Notes: a model not told the origin generated them from the letters alone. A stretch of 64,000 nucleotides of DNA from Candidatus Neomarinimicrobiota bacterium (GCA_022573815.1 JACZTG010000008.1:30606-94605); one strand, 5' to 3'; counted from the first letter of the stretch, positions 1 through 8,927 are shown. Program-made: numbers and translations.

Positions 1-157
1 ATCTAAACGAATAGAGGAAGGCTCTAAGCTCCGGCAGCTCTTTTAGAGCTTGTTTCAGATCTTTTAGTCCTTCAGCAGTTTCAGAAACTTCGTTCTTTTC
101 AATCGCGAGTTCGAGGAGTGAAGAAGAATATCTTCGCGCGGCCGCTAAGTCCTTCAA
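1..157 (-). CDS. atpH: ATP synthase F1 subunit delta (N-terminal part)
   Basis: Only the first 52 or so codons lie in the window; the gene runs off the left edge. Read from a TTG at 155-157, the product contains AAARRYSSSLLELAIEKN, which resembles the N-terminal helix of F1 delta (usually A-RRYA-ALFELA). The TTG overlaps the atpF stop as TTGA, so the two genes look translationally coupled. No ATG or GTG is available in this frame before an upstream stop. Delta joins the peripheral stalk (subunit b) to the catalytic head. The call rests on this short match plus its position directly after atpF. Confidence 0.8.
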   Translation of the reverse strand, partial: MKDLAAARRYSSSLLELAIEKNEVSETAEGLKDLKQALKELPELRAFLYSFR

Positions 158-654
158 TCCTTCGCCGCCATGCTCTTCATCGTTTCCTCAATAAGCCTCA
201 TATGATCTTCTGACCTAATATTACTCTTAATCACTTTTTCCGCAGCAGCAAGCGATATATCCACCACTACTTTCTTGATTTCATTCAGAGCGCCGGTCTT
301 CTCCGCTTCAATTTCTTTTTTCGCTTTGTCTATCAGAGCGGCAGCCCGTTTGTTAGCTTCCTCAAGAATCTCGGCTTTTGCTTTTTCGGCGGAATCTTTG
401 CCTGCGGAAATCACTTTACGAACTTCTTCTCTCGCTTCCGCAAGCTTCGCATTATATTCTTCAAAAGATTCTTCCGATTTCTTCTGAATCTCTTCGGCGT
501 TTTTTATTGATTCGTTTATCATCCGCTCCCTATTATCCAAATTATCTATAAGAGGTTTCCATAGATATTTTTTCAGGATAACGAGAAGCAATAGAAATGT
601 AATTGTTGACCAGAATACAAGTCCCACACTTACATCTAATAGTGTAAATTCCAT
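154..654 (-). CDS. atpF: ATP synthase F0 subunit b
   Basis: This is the peripheral-stalk subunit b of the F-type ATP synthase, 166 residues, a normal length. It has one N-terminal membrane helix (about residues 8-27, VGLVFWSTITFLLLLVILKK), followed by the usual K-x-L-W-K-P-L step into a long charged coiled coil rich in Glu, Lys and Ala. It lies 13 bases after atpE in the order a-c-b-delta, and its stop overlaps the likely atpH start. Only one b gene is visible, so the stalk is probably a homodimer, unless a b' copy lies elsewhere. Confidence 0.96.
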   Translation of the reverse strand: MEFTLLDVSVGLVFWSTITFLLLLVILKKYLWKPLIDNLDNRERMINESIKNAEEIQKKSEESFEEYNAKLAEAREEVRKVISAGKDSAEKAKAEILEEANKRAAALIDKAKKEIEAEKTGALNEIKKVVVDISLAAAEKVIKSNIRSEDHMRLIEETMKSMAAKD

Positions 655-667
655 ATTTTTTCTTCGC

Positions 668-904
668 CTATGCTCCTGTAAGAACTATCAACAGAATGGT
701 TACGATTATCGAGAAGAATGCTACACCTTCAATAAGCGCTGCGGCAACAATCATTGCGCCTCTGATATCACCGGCTGCTTCAGGCTGCCTTCCGATACTT
801 TCCATTGCCGCTGCACCGATACTCCCGATTCCATAAGCAGTTCCGATTGTGATCATTCCTGCGCCAATACCCGCAGCCAACCACGCTAATGCTTGTGAAT
901 CCAT
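668..904 (-). CDS. atpE: ATP synthase F0 subunit c (rotor ring)
   Basis: A 78-residue hairpin of two membrane helices joined by the polar loop R39-Q40-P41-E42, typical of subunit c. The ion-binding carboxylate is Glu59 in ALIEGVAFF. The residue after it is Gly, and the helix-1 position that is Gln in sodium-type rotors appears to be Ile26. The ring therefore looks proton-coupled (inference from the known sodium motif, Q...ES/T). The gene lies between atpB and atpF in one minus-strand operon. Confidence 0.97.
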   Translation of the reverse strand: MDSQALAWLAAGIGAGMITIGTAYGIGSIGAAAMESIGRQPEAAGDIRGAMIVAAALIEGVAFFSIIVTILLIVLTGA

Positions 905-941
905 CTTAATTTCTCCTTAATTATTATCTATTTTTAATTAT

Positions 942-1745
942 TTAATGTTCCGGATTTAAACTCATTCCCACAAATATTGCGGAAAGATATGTAAACACAT
1001 ACGTCTGTATCAGAACTATTAAAATTTCAAGTATACTTATACCAATGTTCGTAACTATTGTGAAGGGAACTAATATCCAACTGTGAAGGATATAGATAAG
1101 ACCGAACAATGTTAAAATTACTATGTGACCCGCTATCATATTAGCAAACAGCCTGATGCATAAAGCAAATGATTTTGTGAAAAGCCCCAATACTTCCGCC
1201 AATACTATTATCGGTAAAATAAAAGTAGGCACATTGGGTGGAACGAATGATTTTAGAAATCCGCCAATTCCATTTTTATGTATACTACCGATTATTATCG
1301 TCAGAAACGTCATAGTTGCCAGCATAAGCGTAACACTGATACTGCCTGTTGGATTAGCAAAATATGGAATCATTCCGATTGAATTATTTATCAACACGAA
1401 GACGAAGAAAGTAGCGAATAGCGGCATAAACCCTCTCCAATCGTCATGCAGATTCGGCTTGACGATATCGTCACGAACGAACATAAATAATGCTTCCACA
1501 GCATTAGCGAGCCGACCCGTAGGAGCAAGAGAAAGATTTTTCCTGACCGAAAAGGCGACCCCGAGTAAAATTGACGAGGCTATCCACATAAATATCGTGA
1601 GTTTTGTAATTGACAGATCAAAACCGTACAGATCAAGAGGTATCCAAACCTGATCGCTTACTTCGTGAAAGATGTCCCCCACTACATGAATAGGTTCTAT
1701 CTCATCTAAGCTACGAACCTTTTTTGACCCCTCTGATAACAACAT
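942..1745 (-). CDS. atpB: ATP synthase F0 subunit a
   Basis: This is the stator channel subunit a, 267 residues, with about five or six hydrophobic helices. The essential arginine is R198 in SFALCIRLFANMIAGH, the most conserved stretch of the family. The N-terminus carries EPIHVVGDIFHEVSD, the H-x-x-D type entry segment common in FCB-group a subunits. The ATG directly abuts the stop of the upstream AtpI-like gene (zero spacing), suggesting coupled translation. It works with the c ring to convert proton flow into rotation. Confidence 0.97.
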   Translation of the reverse strand: MLLSEGSKKVRSLDEIEPIHVVGDIFHEVSDQVWIPLDLYGFDLSITKLTIFMWIASSILLGVAFSVRKNLSLAPTGRLANAVEALFMFVRDDIVKPNLHDDWRGFMPLFATFFVFVLINNSIGMIPYFANPTGSISVTLMLATMTFLTIIIGSIHKNGIGGFLKSFVPPNVPTFILPIIVLAEVLGLFTKSFALCIRLFANMIAGHIVILTLFGLIYILHSWILVPFTIVTNIGISILEILIVLIQTYVFTYLSAIFVGMSLNPEH

Positions 1746-2129
1746 TTACTCTTTTTTCAAACTCCCGGTTTCTACTTTCATCATATACAGAACCTCAAAG
1801 ATAAATAAGAGAAAGTAAATAGCAACCAGAATTAGCAAAAAATCTTTAGAATTTAAATTAGTCAGGAATCTTATTGTGAAATATGAGGTCGCTACCACCA
1901 ATATTTTACTTCCCAAACTGTATGAAACGCTTTTTAATACGCGGTTTTGATCGCCTCTTGCTCCCCATTCTCTGATAAGATAACTGACTTCCATCAATCC
2001 CACCGCTGTAGCGAGGGATAATATAAAAAGGAATCCGTTCACTTCCTTCAGCATCGAAAGGATAAGATATATCGAAGTTCCGGCGACAGCTGCCACACCG
2101 AAGCCTAACAGATGAAAGTTATTTTTCAT
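1746..2129 (-). CDS. AtpI-like membrane protein of the ATP synthase operon
   Basis: A 127-residue protein with four predicted membrane helices (about residues 7-25, 32-48, 72-88, 98-117). It sits between atpZ and atpB, where bacteria commonly encode AtpI, a protein implicated in c-ring assembly or ion supply. Sequence conservation in AtpI is low, so the assignment rests on size, topology and position rather than on a motif. It abuts the atpB start exactly. An unrelated small membrane protein is possible. Confidence 0.65.
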   Translation of the reverse strand: MKNNFHLLGFGVAAVAGTSIYLILSMLKEVNGFLFILSLATAVGLMEVSYLIREWGARGDQNRVLKSVSYSLGSKILVVATSYFTIRFLTNLNSKDFLLILVAIYFLLFIFEVLYMMKVETGSLKKE

Positions 2130-2161
2130 CTACACAATTATTTCAGGAAAAATAATCAGGT

Positions 2162-2389
2162 TCATTTTTCGTAGTAAAGCTTTTTCATAAAGTAAATAAA
2201 TGAAATGATACCGAAAACCACACCTATGATTAAAAACAGCGGCAGGGTAGAAAATTTTGTGTCAAGCCAATAGCCGCCGAGGACGTAAAATGCGAATGAG
2301 ACTGCAATCTGCATTCCGAATGCATAATATTTTGTATTTGATTGAGGGGTTCTTTTTTTTGTTTCATCATTTAGTGACATATCTGTCAA
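2162..2389 (-). CDS. atpZ: AtpZ/AtpI family protein
   Basis: A 75-residue protein with two membrane helices. The segment AFYVLGGYWLDTKF ... PLFLIIGVVFG matches the AtpZ pattern (GG-x-L-D-x-x-x...P-x-x-x-x-x-G), a family proposed to transport Mg/Ca or help assemble the F0 sector. The longest reading starts at TTG 2389 and overlaps the bactofilin stop by four bases. An ATG four codons further in (MSLNDE) is an alternative start. Its place ahead of the F0 genes supports the call. Confidence 0.82.
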   Translation of the reverse strand: MTDMSLNDETKKRTPQSNTKYYAFGMQIAVSFAFYVLGGYWLDTKFSTLPLFLIIGVVFGIISFIYFMKKLYYEK

Positions 2390-2802
2390 CTTAAATTAAA
2401 CTTGCTCTCGTTTTCTTTTTCAGCTCCGGATTTTTCGGACGATTCATTTTTTGAATCATCCTTGAGCATAATACATCTGCCTTCAAATGTTGCACCCTCT
2501 TCGATTTTCAACTTCGATGTCCTCAGGTCTCCCAATAATCTTGACTGAGGCCCTAATATTGTATTCTCTTTTGTATTGAGGTCTCCTTCAATTACGCCGC
2601 CGATTATCGCCGACCTTGCTTTCACATCTCCCCTAATAATACCGGTAGTTCCAACTCTGATTGTGCTATCTGTGGTTACGTTTCCTGTAACAACACCGTT
2701 AACGAGTAAACTGTTGTTAGCGACAATATCGCCATTTATCGTCGAACCTACGCCAACAAGCGTCTCGATTCTATCAACATTTTTTTTACTGAATCCTTTC
2801 AT
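2386..2802 (-). CDS. Bactofilin (polymer-forming cytoskeletal protein)
   Basis: A 138-residue bactofilin (DUF583). The core, about residues 15-110, is a run of short glycine-containing beta turns (GSTINGDIVANNSLLVNGVV, GNVTTDSTIRVG, GDVKARSAIIGGVIEGDL) typical of the right-handed beta-helix that polymerises without nucleotide. The C-terminal 30 residues are charged and probably disordered. It lies 15 bases downstream of an M23 peptidase. That pairing is known to shape cell-wall growth in other bacteria, with bactofilin localising the peptidase. ParA and ParB upstream suggest a possible link to chromosome positioning. Confidence 0.93.
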   Translation of the reverse strand: MKGFSKKNVDRIETLVGVGSTINGDIVANNSLLVNGVVTGNVTTDSTIRVGTTGIIRGDVKARSAIIGGVIEGDLNTKENTILGPQSRLLGDLRTSKLKIEEGATFEGRCIMLKDDSKNESSEKSGAEKENESKFNLS

Positions 2803-2817
2803 AAAACCTCTATTGTC

Positions 2818-3669
2818 TTATTTGACCGAAATATCCTTTTCGCGGTATAAAGGAATCAATTCTCGAGGGTCAATTGGAACTCCTTTATTCCAAATCTCAA
2901 AGTGCAAATGCGGTCCCCTGCTCATCCCCGTATTCCCCGCGAGAGCTATTGTATCACCCCTATGAACTCTTTCGTGTTCCCTGACTATGTTGCGCGCGTT
3001 ATGGCTGTAAACCGTAAAATAATCATCACCGTGATAGATAATTACGCTATTACCAGAACGGTAAGTCCAATTAGAAAATATTACAATCCCTTCCGCCGCC
3101 GCCACAACCGCCTCTCCAACTCGTGTGGCAATGTCTATTCCCACATGCTGGTCTTCCCGGAATATTGTTGACCGGGCAAATCCTGCCGTAACCACTCCTT
3201 CAAGAGGAGGCGTGGTAGGCACATTTTCAATGAAATTAATATTACTAAACCTTGGAATATCTTTTGGATCTATATTGTTCAGCGGAATCAACATCAGTGA
3301 ATCAAAGTTTACAGTATTGGTATCGGTTTCCACTTCTATAAAGCCGAATGGAGATTTGAGATTCAGACCGAGACCAAGGTATTTCCTGATGGCTATATCC
3401 CTTTTTTTTATGCGCGCATAATCGTCAATCAGACCAAGTACCTTAAAATGCTCACGCATTAGCTTCTTATTCTCAGCTTCGATTTGATTAAATCGTAATG
3501 CTTTCGGAAGAATAATAGCTAATGAAACAGCTATTGAAAAAATCAAAAGTACAGAAAACACTATTACCGACCGTACTAATTTTCGGTTTAATCGATATGT
3601 TCTGGGATTATCCGTATCGTCAGGAATTAGAATAACTGTGTAATATTTACCTTTTTTCATAGATACCAA
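2818..3669 (-). CDS. Membrane-anchored M23 (LytM) metallopeptidase
   Basis: A 283-residue peptidoglycan hydrolase. It has one N-terminal membrane helix (about 33-54), a short coiled coil (60-95), then a C-terminal LytM domain (about 155-275). The zinc ligands are visible as H175-VGI-D179 and the H254-L-H256 pair, with H223 in YSHNAR, so the site looks intact. The first Met and a second Met at codon 4 are both possible starts. Its place directly before bactofilin suggests that bactofilin scaffolds it to cut wall cross-links at defined places. Confidence 0.93.
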   Translation of the reverse strand: MVSMKKGKYYTVILIPDDTDNPRTYRLNRKLVRSVIVFSVLLIFSIAVSLAIILPKALRFNQIEAENKKLMREHFKVLGLIDDYARIKKRDIAIRKYLGLGLNLKSPFGFIEVETDTNTVNFDSLMLIPLNNIDPKDIPRFSNINFIENVPTTPPLEGVVTAGFARSTIFREDQHVGIDIATRVGEAVVAAAEGIVIFSNWTYRSGNSVIIYHGDDYFTVYSHNARNIVREHERVHRGDTIALAGNTGMSRGPHLHFEIWNKGVPIDPRELIPLYREKDISVK

Positions 3670-3682
3670 CCGATTGTACTAA

Positions 3683-4540
3683 TCAATCCGCCAATTTACC
3701 GAAAAGCTCTATCAGCCGGTCGAGGTCTTCGTCAGAATAATATTCCACAAGCAGTTCTCCGCCTGATCCTTTTTCACGTATTTTTACTTTTGTACCGAGT
3801 TTCATCATCAGGTCATTTTCTATTGCTTTGAGCTGAGGCGATTTAAGCGGCTTCTGTTTATTTGACGATGATGTTTGCGCAGCACCATCACCGCGTTTAA
3901 CCATCTCCTCAACCTGCCGAACACTCAACCCGTTTTTCATTAATTTTCTGAACAGATTTTTAATTTTGTTCACATCTTTAAACGCTAACAAAGCTCTTGC
4001 GTGACCCTGCGAAACTTCTCCTTTTCGCAGAGCATCTTTTATTTCAGGAGGAAGAGTTAGCAGTCGAAGGAAGTTTGCCACCGTGGATCGGTTTTTACCG
4101 ACCCTGTCCGCCACTTCGCCGTGTGTCAATCCATGAGTTTCAATCAGATCATCATACGCCTGCGCAATGTCAATCGGATTCAGATCTTCTCTCTGTATAT
4201 TTTCAATGAGCGCAAGTTGCAGCATACGTTCATCATCAACGGACATTACATATGCGGGGATAGATCTCATATTTATCAGCTTTACAGCCCTAAGTCTTCT
4301 CTCTCCCGCTATCAGTTCATACTTGCCGTTCTTCTGTCGAACGGTGATCGGCTGAACAATCCCGTTCTCATTTATAGAGGCAGCCAGTTCCTCAAGGGCT
4401 ACAGAATTAAAGTCCTGTCTCGGTTGCTGCGGGTTAACTGATATATCGTCCACCAGGATTTCTGCCACGTCTGCGGAAGAAGGTTCAGTTACTTCCGGTA
4501 TTAGCGCTCCAAGTCCTTTCCCGAGTGATTTAGCTGGCAT
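3683..4540 (-). CDS. parB: Chromosome-partitioning protein ParB
   Basis: A 285-residue ParB/Spo0J. It opens with the usual KSLGKGLGALIPE segment, then has the ParB/Srx-like CTPase domain with the GERRLRA box (about 79-85) and IENIQREDLNPI, then a central HTH (LTHGEVADRVGKNRSTVANF) and a C-terminal dimerisation region. It binds parS sites and loads SMC. Its start overlaps the parA stop by 11 bases. I found no clear parS 16-mer in this window, so the cognate sites probably lie outside it. Confidence 0.96.
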   Translation of the reverse strand: MPAKSLGKGLGALIPEVTEPSSADVAEILVDDISVNPQQPRQDFNSVALEELAASINENGIVQPITVRQKNGKYELIAGERRLRAVKLINMRSIPAYVMSVDDERMLQLALIENIQREDLNPIDIAQAYDDLIETHGLTHGEVADRVGKNRSTVANFLRLLTLPPEIKDALRKGEVSQGHARALLAFKDVNKIKNLFRKLMKNGLSVRQVEEMVKRGDGAAQTSSSNKQKPLKSPQLKAIENDLMMKLGTKVKIREKGSGGELLVEYYSDEDLDRLIELFGKLAD

Positions 4541-5294
4541 CTTTTAACATCTCCTGAACAAGATTCATATAATTACTTGCTCCGGTTGACACCGCATCAT
4601 ACAATATTATAGGCTTACCGAAACTCGGCGCTTCTCCAAGTTTAACGTTCCTGTTGATGACTGTCTTAAATACCTTTTCTTTAAAATATTCTCTTATTTC
4701 ATCGGCAACCTGCCTGCTGAGATTTAGCCGTCCGTCAAACATAGTAATTAGGAAGCCCTCGATCTCAAGCTTCCGATTTAAACTTTTCTGCACAAGCCTA
4801 ATCGTGTTTAAAAGTTGGCTTAACCCTTCAAGAGCATAATACTCGCATTGCACAGGGACCAGCACACTGTCAGCTGCCGTTAAACTGTTTAGCGTTAATA
4901 AGCCCAAAGAGGGAGGACAGTCTATAAAAATATACTCGTATTTTCCGTTGATTGATTTCAAAGCTGTTTTGAGGATTGTCTCTCGCGCCAACGCCGGAAC
5001 CAGTTCAATCTCCGCTCCGACTAATTTCGTTGCCGCAGGAAGTATATCAAGAAGAGGAAGAGCAGATTTATGAATCGCTTCGTTGGTATCCGTATCATTA
5101 ATCAAAACATCGTAAATAGATTTGTCTTTCGGGGTAAGCTCAACCCCTAATCCGCTCGTTGCATTTGACTGCGGATCCATATCGATTATAAGAGTAGGTA
5201 CTTCGATGACCGCCATACAGGCCGCGAGATTCACCGCCGTGGTTGTCTTTCCCACACCGCCTTTTTGATTGGCTATAACAATAGTTTTCGTCAA
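4530..5294 (-). CDS. parA: Chromosome-partitioning ATPase ParA (Soj)
   Basis: A 254-residue ParA-type ATPase with the deviant Walker A motif Q10-KGGVGKTT-18, including the signature lysine K11, then LIIDMDPQSNAT and the Walker B region YIFIDCPPSLG. The start codon is TTG (5292-5294). It is the first gene of a tightly packed minus-strand run through parB, the M23 peptidase, bactofilin and the F0 genes. With ParB it separates replicated chromosome origins, so the locus may lie near oriC (inference). Confidence 0.96.
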   Translation of the reverse strand: MTKTIVIANQKGGVGKTTTAVNLAACMAVIEVPTLIIDMDPQSNATSGLGVELTPKDKSIYDVLINDTDTNEAIHKSALPLLDILPAATKLVGAEIELVPALARETILKTALKSINGKYEYIFIDCPPSLGLLTLNSLTAADSVLVPVQCEYYALEGLSQLLNTIRLVQKSLNRKLEIEGFLITMFDGRLNLSRQVADEIREYFKEKVFKTVINRNVKLGEAPSFGKPIILYDAVSTGASNYMNLVQEMLKDAS

Positions 5295-5881
5295 TATTCA
5301 GTTACTATAATAAGTTTATTATTCAACTTTCTAATGTAGTTGCGTATCGGACGAAATGCAAGAACGCTTTGAATGAGAAACGGCAATTTCAGTGGCTCAG
5401 ACTCCTTACTGAAACATATTATTTGACTTTAATTCCAAATAACAATAGAAGGTTCATCCGGGGAAATCCCACATGCTGTCGGGGCAAGCCCCAACCAGCA
5501 CGTTTTCATAACTCAATAAGCTTTTCCCCGTGTGCGGGTTAGGGCCGCCGCTTACAGCGGGATTCACTTGCTCTGACCGCACGCCAATATGTTACTTGGC
5601 TTAGTCCATAGTATTCGCACTGCTCAAGGTCTTCAACTCCCGAACCACCTCGAATTTTGGCTCCACCAAAATCCACACCTCCTTTTAAAGAAGGGGATCT
5701 GAATCTCCTCCCTTGAGGGAGGTGTCACGAATCCCGCCATCGGCGGGGGAAGTGACGGAGGGTGTGATACCGATATTCACAAATGCGTTTTAATCTTTCA
5801 ATATCTGTTTAAAATGAACCACTTCCACTCACTCATATTATAAGTTGCTTCCGGTAAACCTTCACTTTAGATTAAATTAGA
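5295..5881. other. Noncoding gap between parA and the dehydrogenase gene
   Basis: About 590 bases with no credible gene. The left part is AT-rich and probably carries the parA promoter. It also contains a short inverted repeat, TTTCAGT (5387-5393) and ACTGAAA (5408-5414). From about 5460 the composition turns GC-rich and oddly structured, with small hairpins such as CGGGGCAAGCCCC near 5480. This part has no reading frame resembling a protein and looks like debris of a dispersed element. The last 100 bases before 5882 are AT-rich leader sequence. Confidence 0.6.
5655..5766. repeat. Probable dispersed noncoding repeat element
   Basis: This stretch has the composition and wording of a short interspersed repeat. 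It has two small palindromes, CTCCCTTGAGGGAG (about 5708-5721) and CCCGCCATCGGCGGG (about 5733-5747), and CT-rich and GA-rich halves (CACACCTCCTTTT ... GACGGAGGGTGTG). The ends are near inverted repeats of each other (CCACACCTCC and GGAGGGTGTG). Such elements often occur in many copies in environmental genomes and encode nothing. I see only one copy here, so repeat status is inferred from structure. Confidence 0.45.
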
Positions 5882-6877
5882 ATGAGTTCCGACAATCTCA
5901 AGATCGCCATCCGTATGACTAACAATCAGCCGATGTTCGACAGAGTAACGGAAAATATCCGCGCGGAATTGCAAACGCCTGAAAAGGTCGAATTCATCTT
6001 CTGCTCTTCAGACGAGGAATTCGCATCAGCCGGTTCTGACGTTGAAGTAGCAGTTTGTTTCAGAATGAAAGAAGCTGTTTTTTCAACACTTTCGGGTCTG
6101 AAATGGATACATTTCGCGGTAACGGGAATTGACCACGCTATGTACGAGAGCATCGTCAGCAGCGATGTTTTAATAACCAAAGCCATTGGTTTTCATTCGA
6201 AAGTAACGGCTGAATATGCAGTCGCAATGATGCTATACTTTGAACGGAATCTTGAATTATCTCTGAAATTTAAATCTTCTCGAAAGTGGAACCAGAAGGA
6301 GATCGTCAAGCAAACCGGCACTCTTTCGGGAAAGACGCTCGGAATTCTTGGTCAGGGCGCTATCGGTCGCGAATTGGCAAAGATGGCGAAAGCATTTGGA
6401 ATGAAGGTAATTGTGACTACCAGAACTTCCGACTCTAAGTCCCAATTTGATAATGTGGATATTTCCTATCCTCTAAATGAATTGGAAGATTTGATGTCAA
6501 AATCGGACTACTTTGCTATTTGTGCGCCCCTAACCAAACAAACCCGTGGATTAATTGATGCAAAAAAATTATCCCGAATGAAAAAGAGCGCTATCCTGAT
6601 TAATATTGCCAGAGGGGCGATAGTTGACGAATCGGCTCTTTATGAATCACTTGTTAAAAAGGAAATAGCCGGCGCCGGAATTGACGTTTATGATACCGAG
6701 CCCCTTCCCGAAGAAAGCCCGCTGTTTGATTTGGATAATGTTTTTATGTCGCCGCACGTTGCCGGAAATTTTTCCGAATACACTCCACTTGCGGCTACGG
6801 ATTTCGGAAGAAATCTTGATAGATATATGAATGGAAAGGAATTGAACTGTGTGGTTGATAAATCTCTCCGGTATTAA
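5882..6877 (+). CDS. D-2-hydroxyacid dehydrogenase, NAD-dependent
   Basis: A 331-residue member of the D-isomer-specific 2-hydroxyacid dehydrogenase family. The NAD-binding motif is GILGQGAIGRELAK (about 158-171). The catalytic Arg is in NIARGAIVDES, the Glu in DTEPLPEESPLF, and the His in SPHVAG, so the Arg-Glu-His set is complete. The substrate cannot be told from sequence; relatives reduce glyoxylate, hydroxypyruvate, phosphoglycerate or phenylpyruvate. It stands alone on the plus strand, downstream of the repeat-like gap and 130 bases before secD. Confidence 0.9.
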   Translation: MSSDNLKIAIRMTNNQPMFDRVTENIRAELQTPEKVEFIFCSSDEEFASAGSDVEVAVCFRMKEAVFSTLSGLKWIHFAVTGIDHAMYESIVSSDVLITKAIGFHSKVTAEYAVAMMLYFERNLELSLKFKSSRKWNQKEIVKQTGTLSGKTLGILGQGAIGRELAKMAKAFGMKVIVTTRTSDSKSQFDNVDISYPLNELEDLMSKSDYFAICAPLTKQTRGLIDAKKLSRMKKSAILINIARGAIVDESALYESLVKKEIAGAGIDVYDTEPLPEESPLFDLDNVFMSPHVAGNFSEYTPLAATDFGRNLDRYMNGKELNCVVDKSLRY

Positions 6878-7009
6878 TTTATAACCTTTTAGACTTTTGA
6901 GCGCTTTATAAAAATATATGTTAGAATAATTGAAATTTTCATTTGACATAACCTGCTCTTTGAGCTAAATTCATTTTTTTGCTGAAACATTAGAAAATAC
7001 GAGGATTTT

Positions 7010-8926
7010 TTGGGAACGCGACAAACACCGAAGTTAATTTTAATAGGGATTGTTATAACTTTAGCAGTCTATAATCTCATCCCTACTATTGAGCATTACT
7101 TTTTAAATACTACAGAATCAAGCGACGGCGAGCTTGTTGAGAAAAACGTATTGAAGTTGGGGCTTGATCTTCAGGGCGGAATGCATGTTGTTATGGAAGT
7201 GGACATTCCAAAACTTGTGGAAAATCTTGCCGGTAACAGAACAGTCCTTTACGATGTTTTGGAATCCGCTAAAGTCCGGGCGAAAAACGATGGGATTGAA
7301 TATCTTGACGCTCTCCTCTTAGAGGTAAATGAAAGGGACATTAAACTTGCCAGACATTTTATTGACAGAGGCATTGAAAACTCGGTAATTATTTCTTCGC
7401 TAAAAGACGAAGCCGATGACGCGGTGACCCGCGCACTTGAGGTTATCAGGAATAGAGTTGATCAGTTCGGAGTATCCGAGCCGACAATTCAGAAGCAAGG
7501 CAATAATCGAATAATTGTTGAGCTTGCCGGTGTTAGAGACACCGAGAGGGCAAGAAATCTAATACGCCAAACGGCGCTTCTTGAATTCAGCCTTCTTAAA
7601 GAACCTGATGTCGTACAAACCGTCATAGCCCGCATCGACAACGTTTTGAAAAGCAGGAGAACCGGTATACCTTTGGATAGTCTTATTTCCTCTAACAAAA
7701 CAGCTGACGAGTACGAGAATGCCGATACCATCGCCGTTGCTCCTCAGGAAAGTCAAGACAAAGCTATCAGCGTCTCGGAAATATTCGGCGAATCGATTGG
7801 TGACGCAAATTTCGGAACTTCCGATAATTCAGTAATAGTTGACGAACAGATATTTGAAGATCGACCTTTTTCGGCTCTTCTGAGAAATATTCAGGGCGAT
7901 ATTGGCGTACCGGCGGAAAACCTTAAAGCAGTAAAAAGAATTTTAGATTTAGATGAAGTTAAAGCCGCTCTACCTGCTGATATGAAATTCGTTTGGGCTA
8001 ACAAAACAAAAGATTACGGCGGGACAGGTCTTCCCTCTCAAACATTCCATGTTTTATACGCAATCAACAGAGAACCCGGCTTGACAGGCGAAGTTGTTAC
8101 TTCTGCCTCAGCCAATTTCGGCGGTGGAGCAAGTTCCATTTCCGGTCAGCCCGTAGTTTATCTTAGCATGAACAGCGATGGAGCGCGAATTTGGTCACGT
8201 CTTACCGGAGCAAACGTAAATAAAAGAGTTGCCATTGTTCTGGATAATAAGGTTCACTCAGCTCCGGTTATCAGAGATAAAATTTCATCAGGCAATACTG
8301 TCATAGAAGGGATGTCTTCCATAAATGAGGCAAAAGATCTTTCTATAATTTTAAGAGCCGGCGCTCTTCCCGCCCCAATGGAAATAATTGAGGAACGCAC
8401 TATAGGACCATCGCTGGGAAGAGATTCAATCGAACTTGGAACAAGAGCGGCGCTCACAGGCTTTATACTCGTTGTAATCTTTATGGCATTTTATTATAAG
8501 GGGTCAGGGCTAATTGCAATCTTCGCTCTTGTACTGAATCTTACGTTTGTGCTGGCAATTATGGCAACGCTTCGGGCAACTTTGACACTACCCGGAATCG
8601 CAGGGTTGATATTGACAGTGGGAATGTCTGTGGACGCAAACGTGTTAATATTCGAACGAATCAAAGAAGAATTAAGAAAAGGTAAAACTGTTCGTTCAGC
8701 CATTGACGCAGGCTTTTCTAAGGCGTTAACAACAATTATTGACGCAAATGTCACGACAATTTTAGCGGCTTTAGTCCTATTCCAGTTCGGGACAGGACCA
8801 ATAAAAGGATTCGCAGTTACTCTGTTTTGGGGAATTCTTGCCAGTATGTTGACGGCGATTTTCATAACCAGAACTATATTCACATTCATAACAGATCGTT
8901 TTACGGTCACAAAATTAAGTATATAA
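7010..8926 (+). CDS. secD: Protein translocase subunit SecD
   Basis: A 638-residue SecD, the proton-driven accessory of SecYEG that helps pull proteins across the inner membrane. It has an N-terminal membrane helix, the periplasmic P1 region starting LGLDLQGGMHVVMEVD, and five C-terminal helices with GPSLGRDSI and the VGMSVDANVLIFERIKEE signature. The start is TTG at 7010, preceded by GAGGA at a suitable distance. It is longer than many SecD proteins through an insertion in the periplasmic region (about 215-300). secF follows after one base. Confidence 0.96.
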   Translation: MGTRQTPKLILIGIVITLAVYNLIPTIEHYFLNTTESSDGELVEKNVLKLGLDLQGGMHVVMEVDIPKLVENLAGNRTVLYDVLESAKVRAKNDGIEYLDALLLEVNERDIKLARHFIDRGIENSVIISSLKDEADDAVTRALEVIRNRVDQFGVSEPTIQKQGNNRIIVELAGVRDTERARNLIRQTALLEFSLLKEPDVVQTVIARIDNVLKSRRTGIPLDSLISSNKTADEYENADTIAVAPQESQDKAISVSEIFGESIGDANFGTSDNSVIVDEQIFEDRPFSALLRNIQGDIGVPAENLKAVKRILDLDEVKAALPADMKFVWANKTKDYGGTGLPSQTFHVLYAINREPGLTGEVVTSASANFGGGASSISGQPVVYLSMNSDGARIWSRLTGANVNKRVAIVLDNKVHSAPVIRDKISSGNTVIEGMSSINEAKDLSIILRAGALPAPMEIIEERTIGPSLGRDSIELGTRAALTGFILVVIFMAFYYKGSGLIAIFALVLNLTFVLAIMATLRATLTLPGIAGLILTVGMSVDANVLIFERIKEELRKGKTVRSAIDAGFSKALTTIIDANVTTILAALVLFQFGTGPIKGFAVTLFWGILASMLTAIFITRTIFTFITDRFTVTKLSI

Positions 8927-8927
8927 T

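Noticed and set aside
668-904. Sodium-driven ATP synthase
   Set aside because: Residue after Glu59 is Gly, and the helix-1 Gln of sodium types is not present.
1156-1653. Long plus-strand frame opposite atpB
   Set aside because: Antisense shadow of a certain gene; no ribosome site or family resemblance.
3683-5881. parS sites near parAB
   Set aside because: No sequence close to the usual 16-base palindrome was found by eye; I make no claim for any site.
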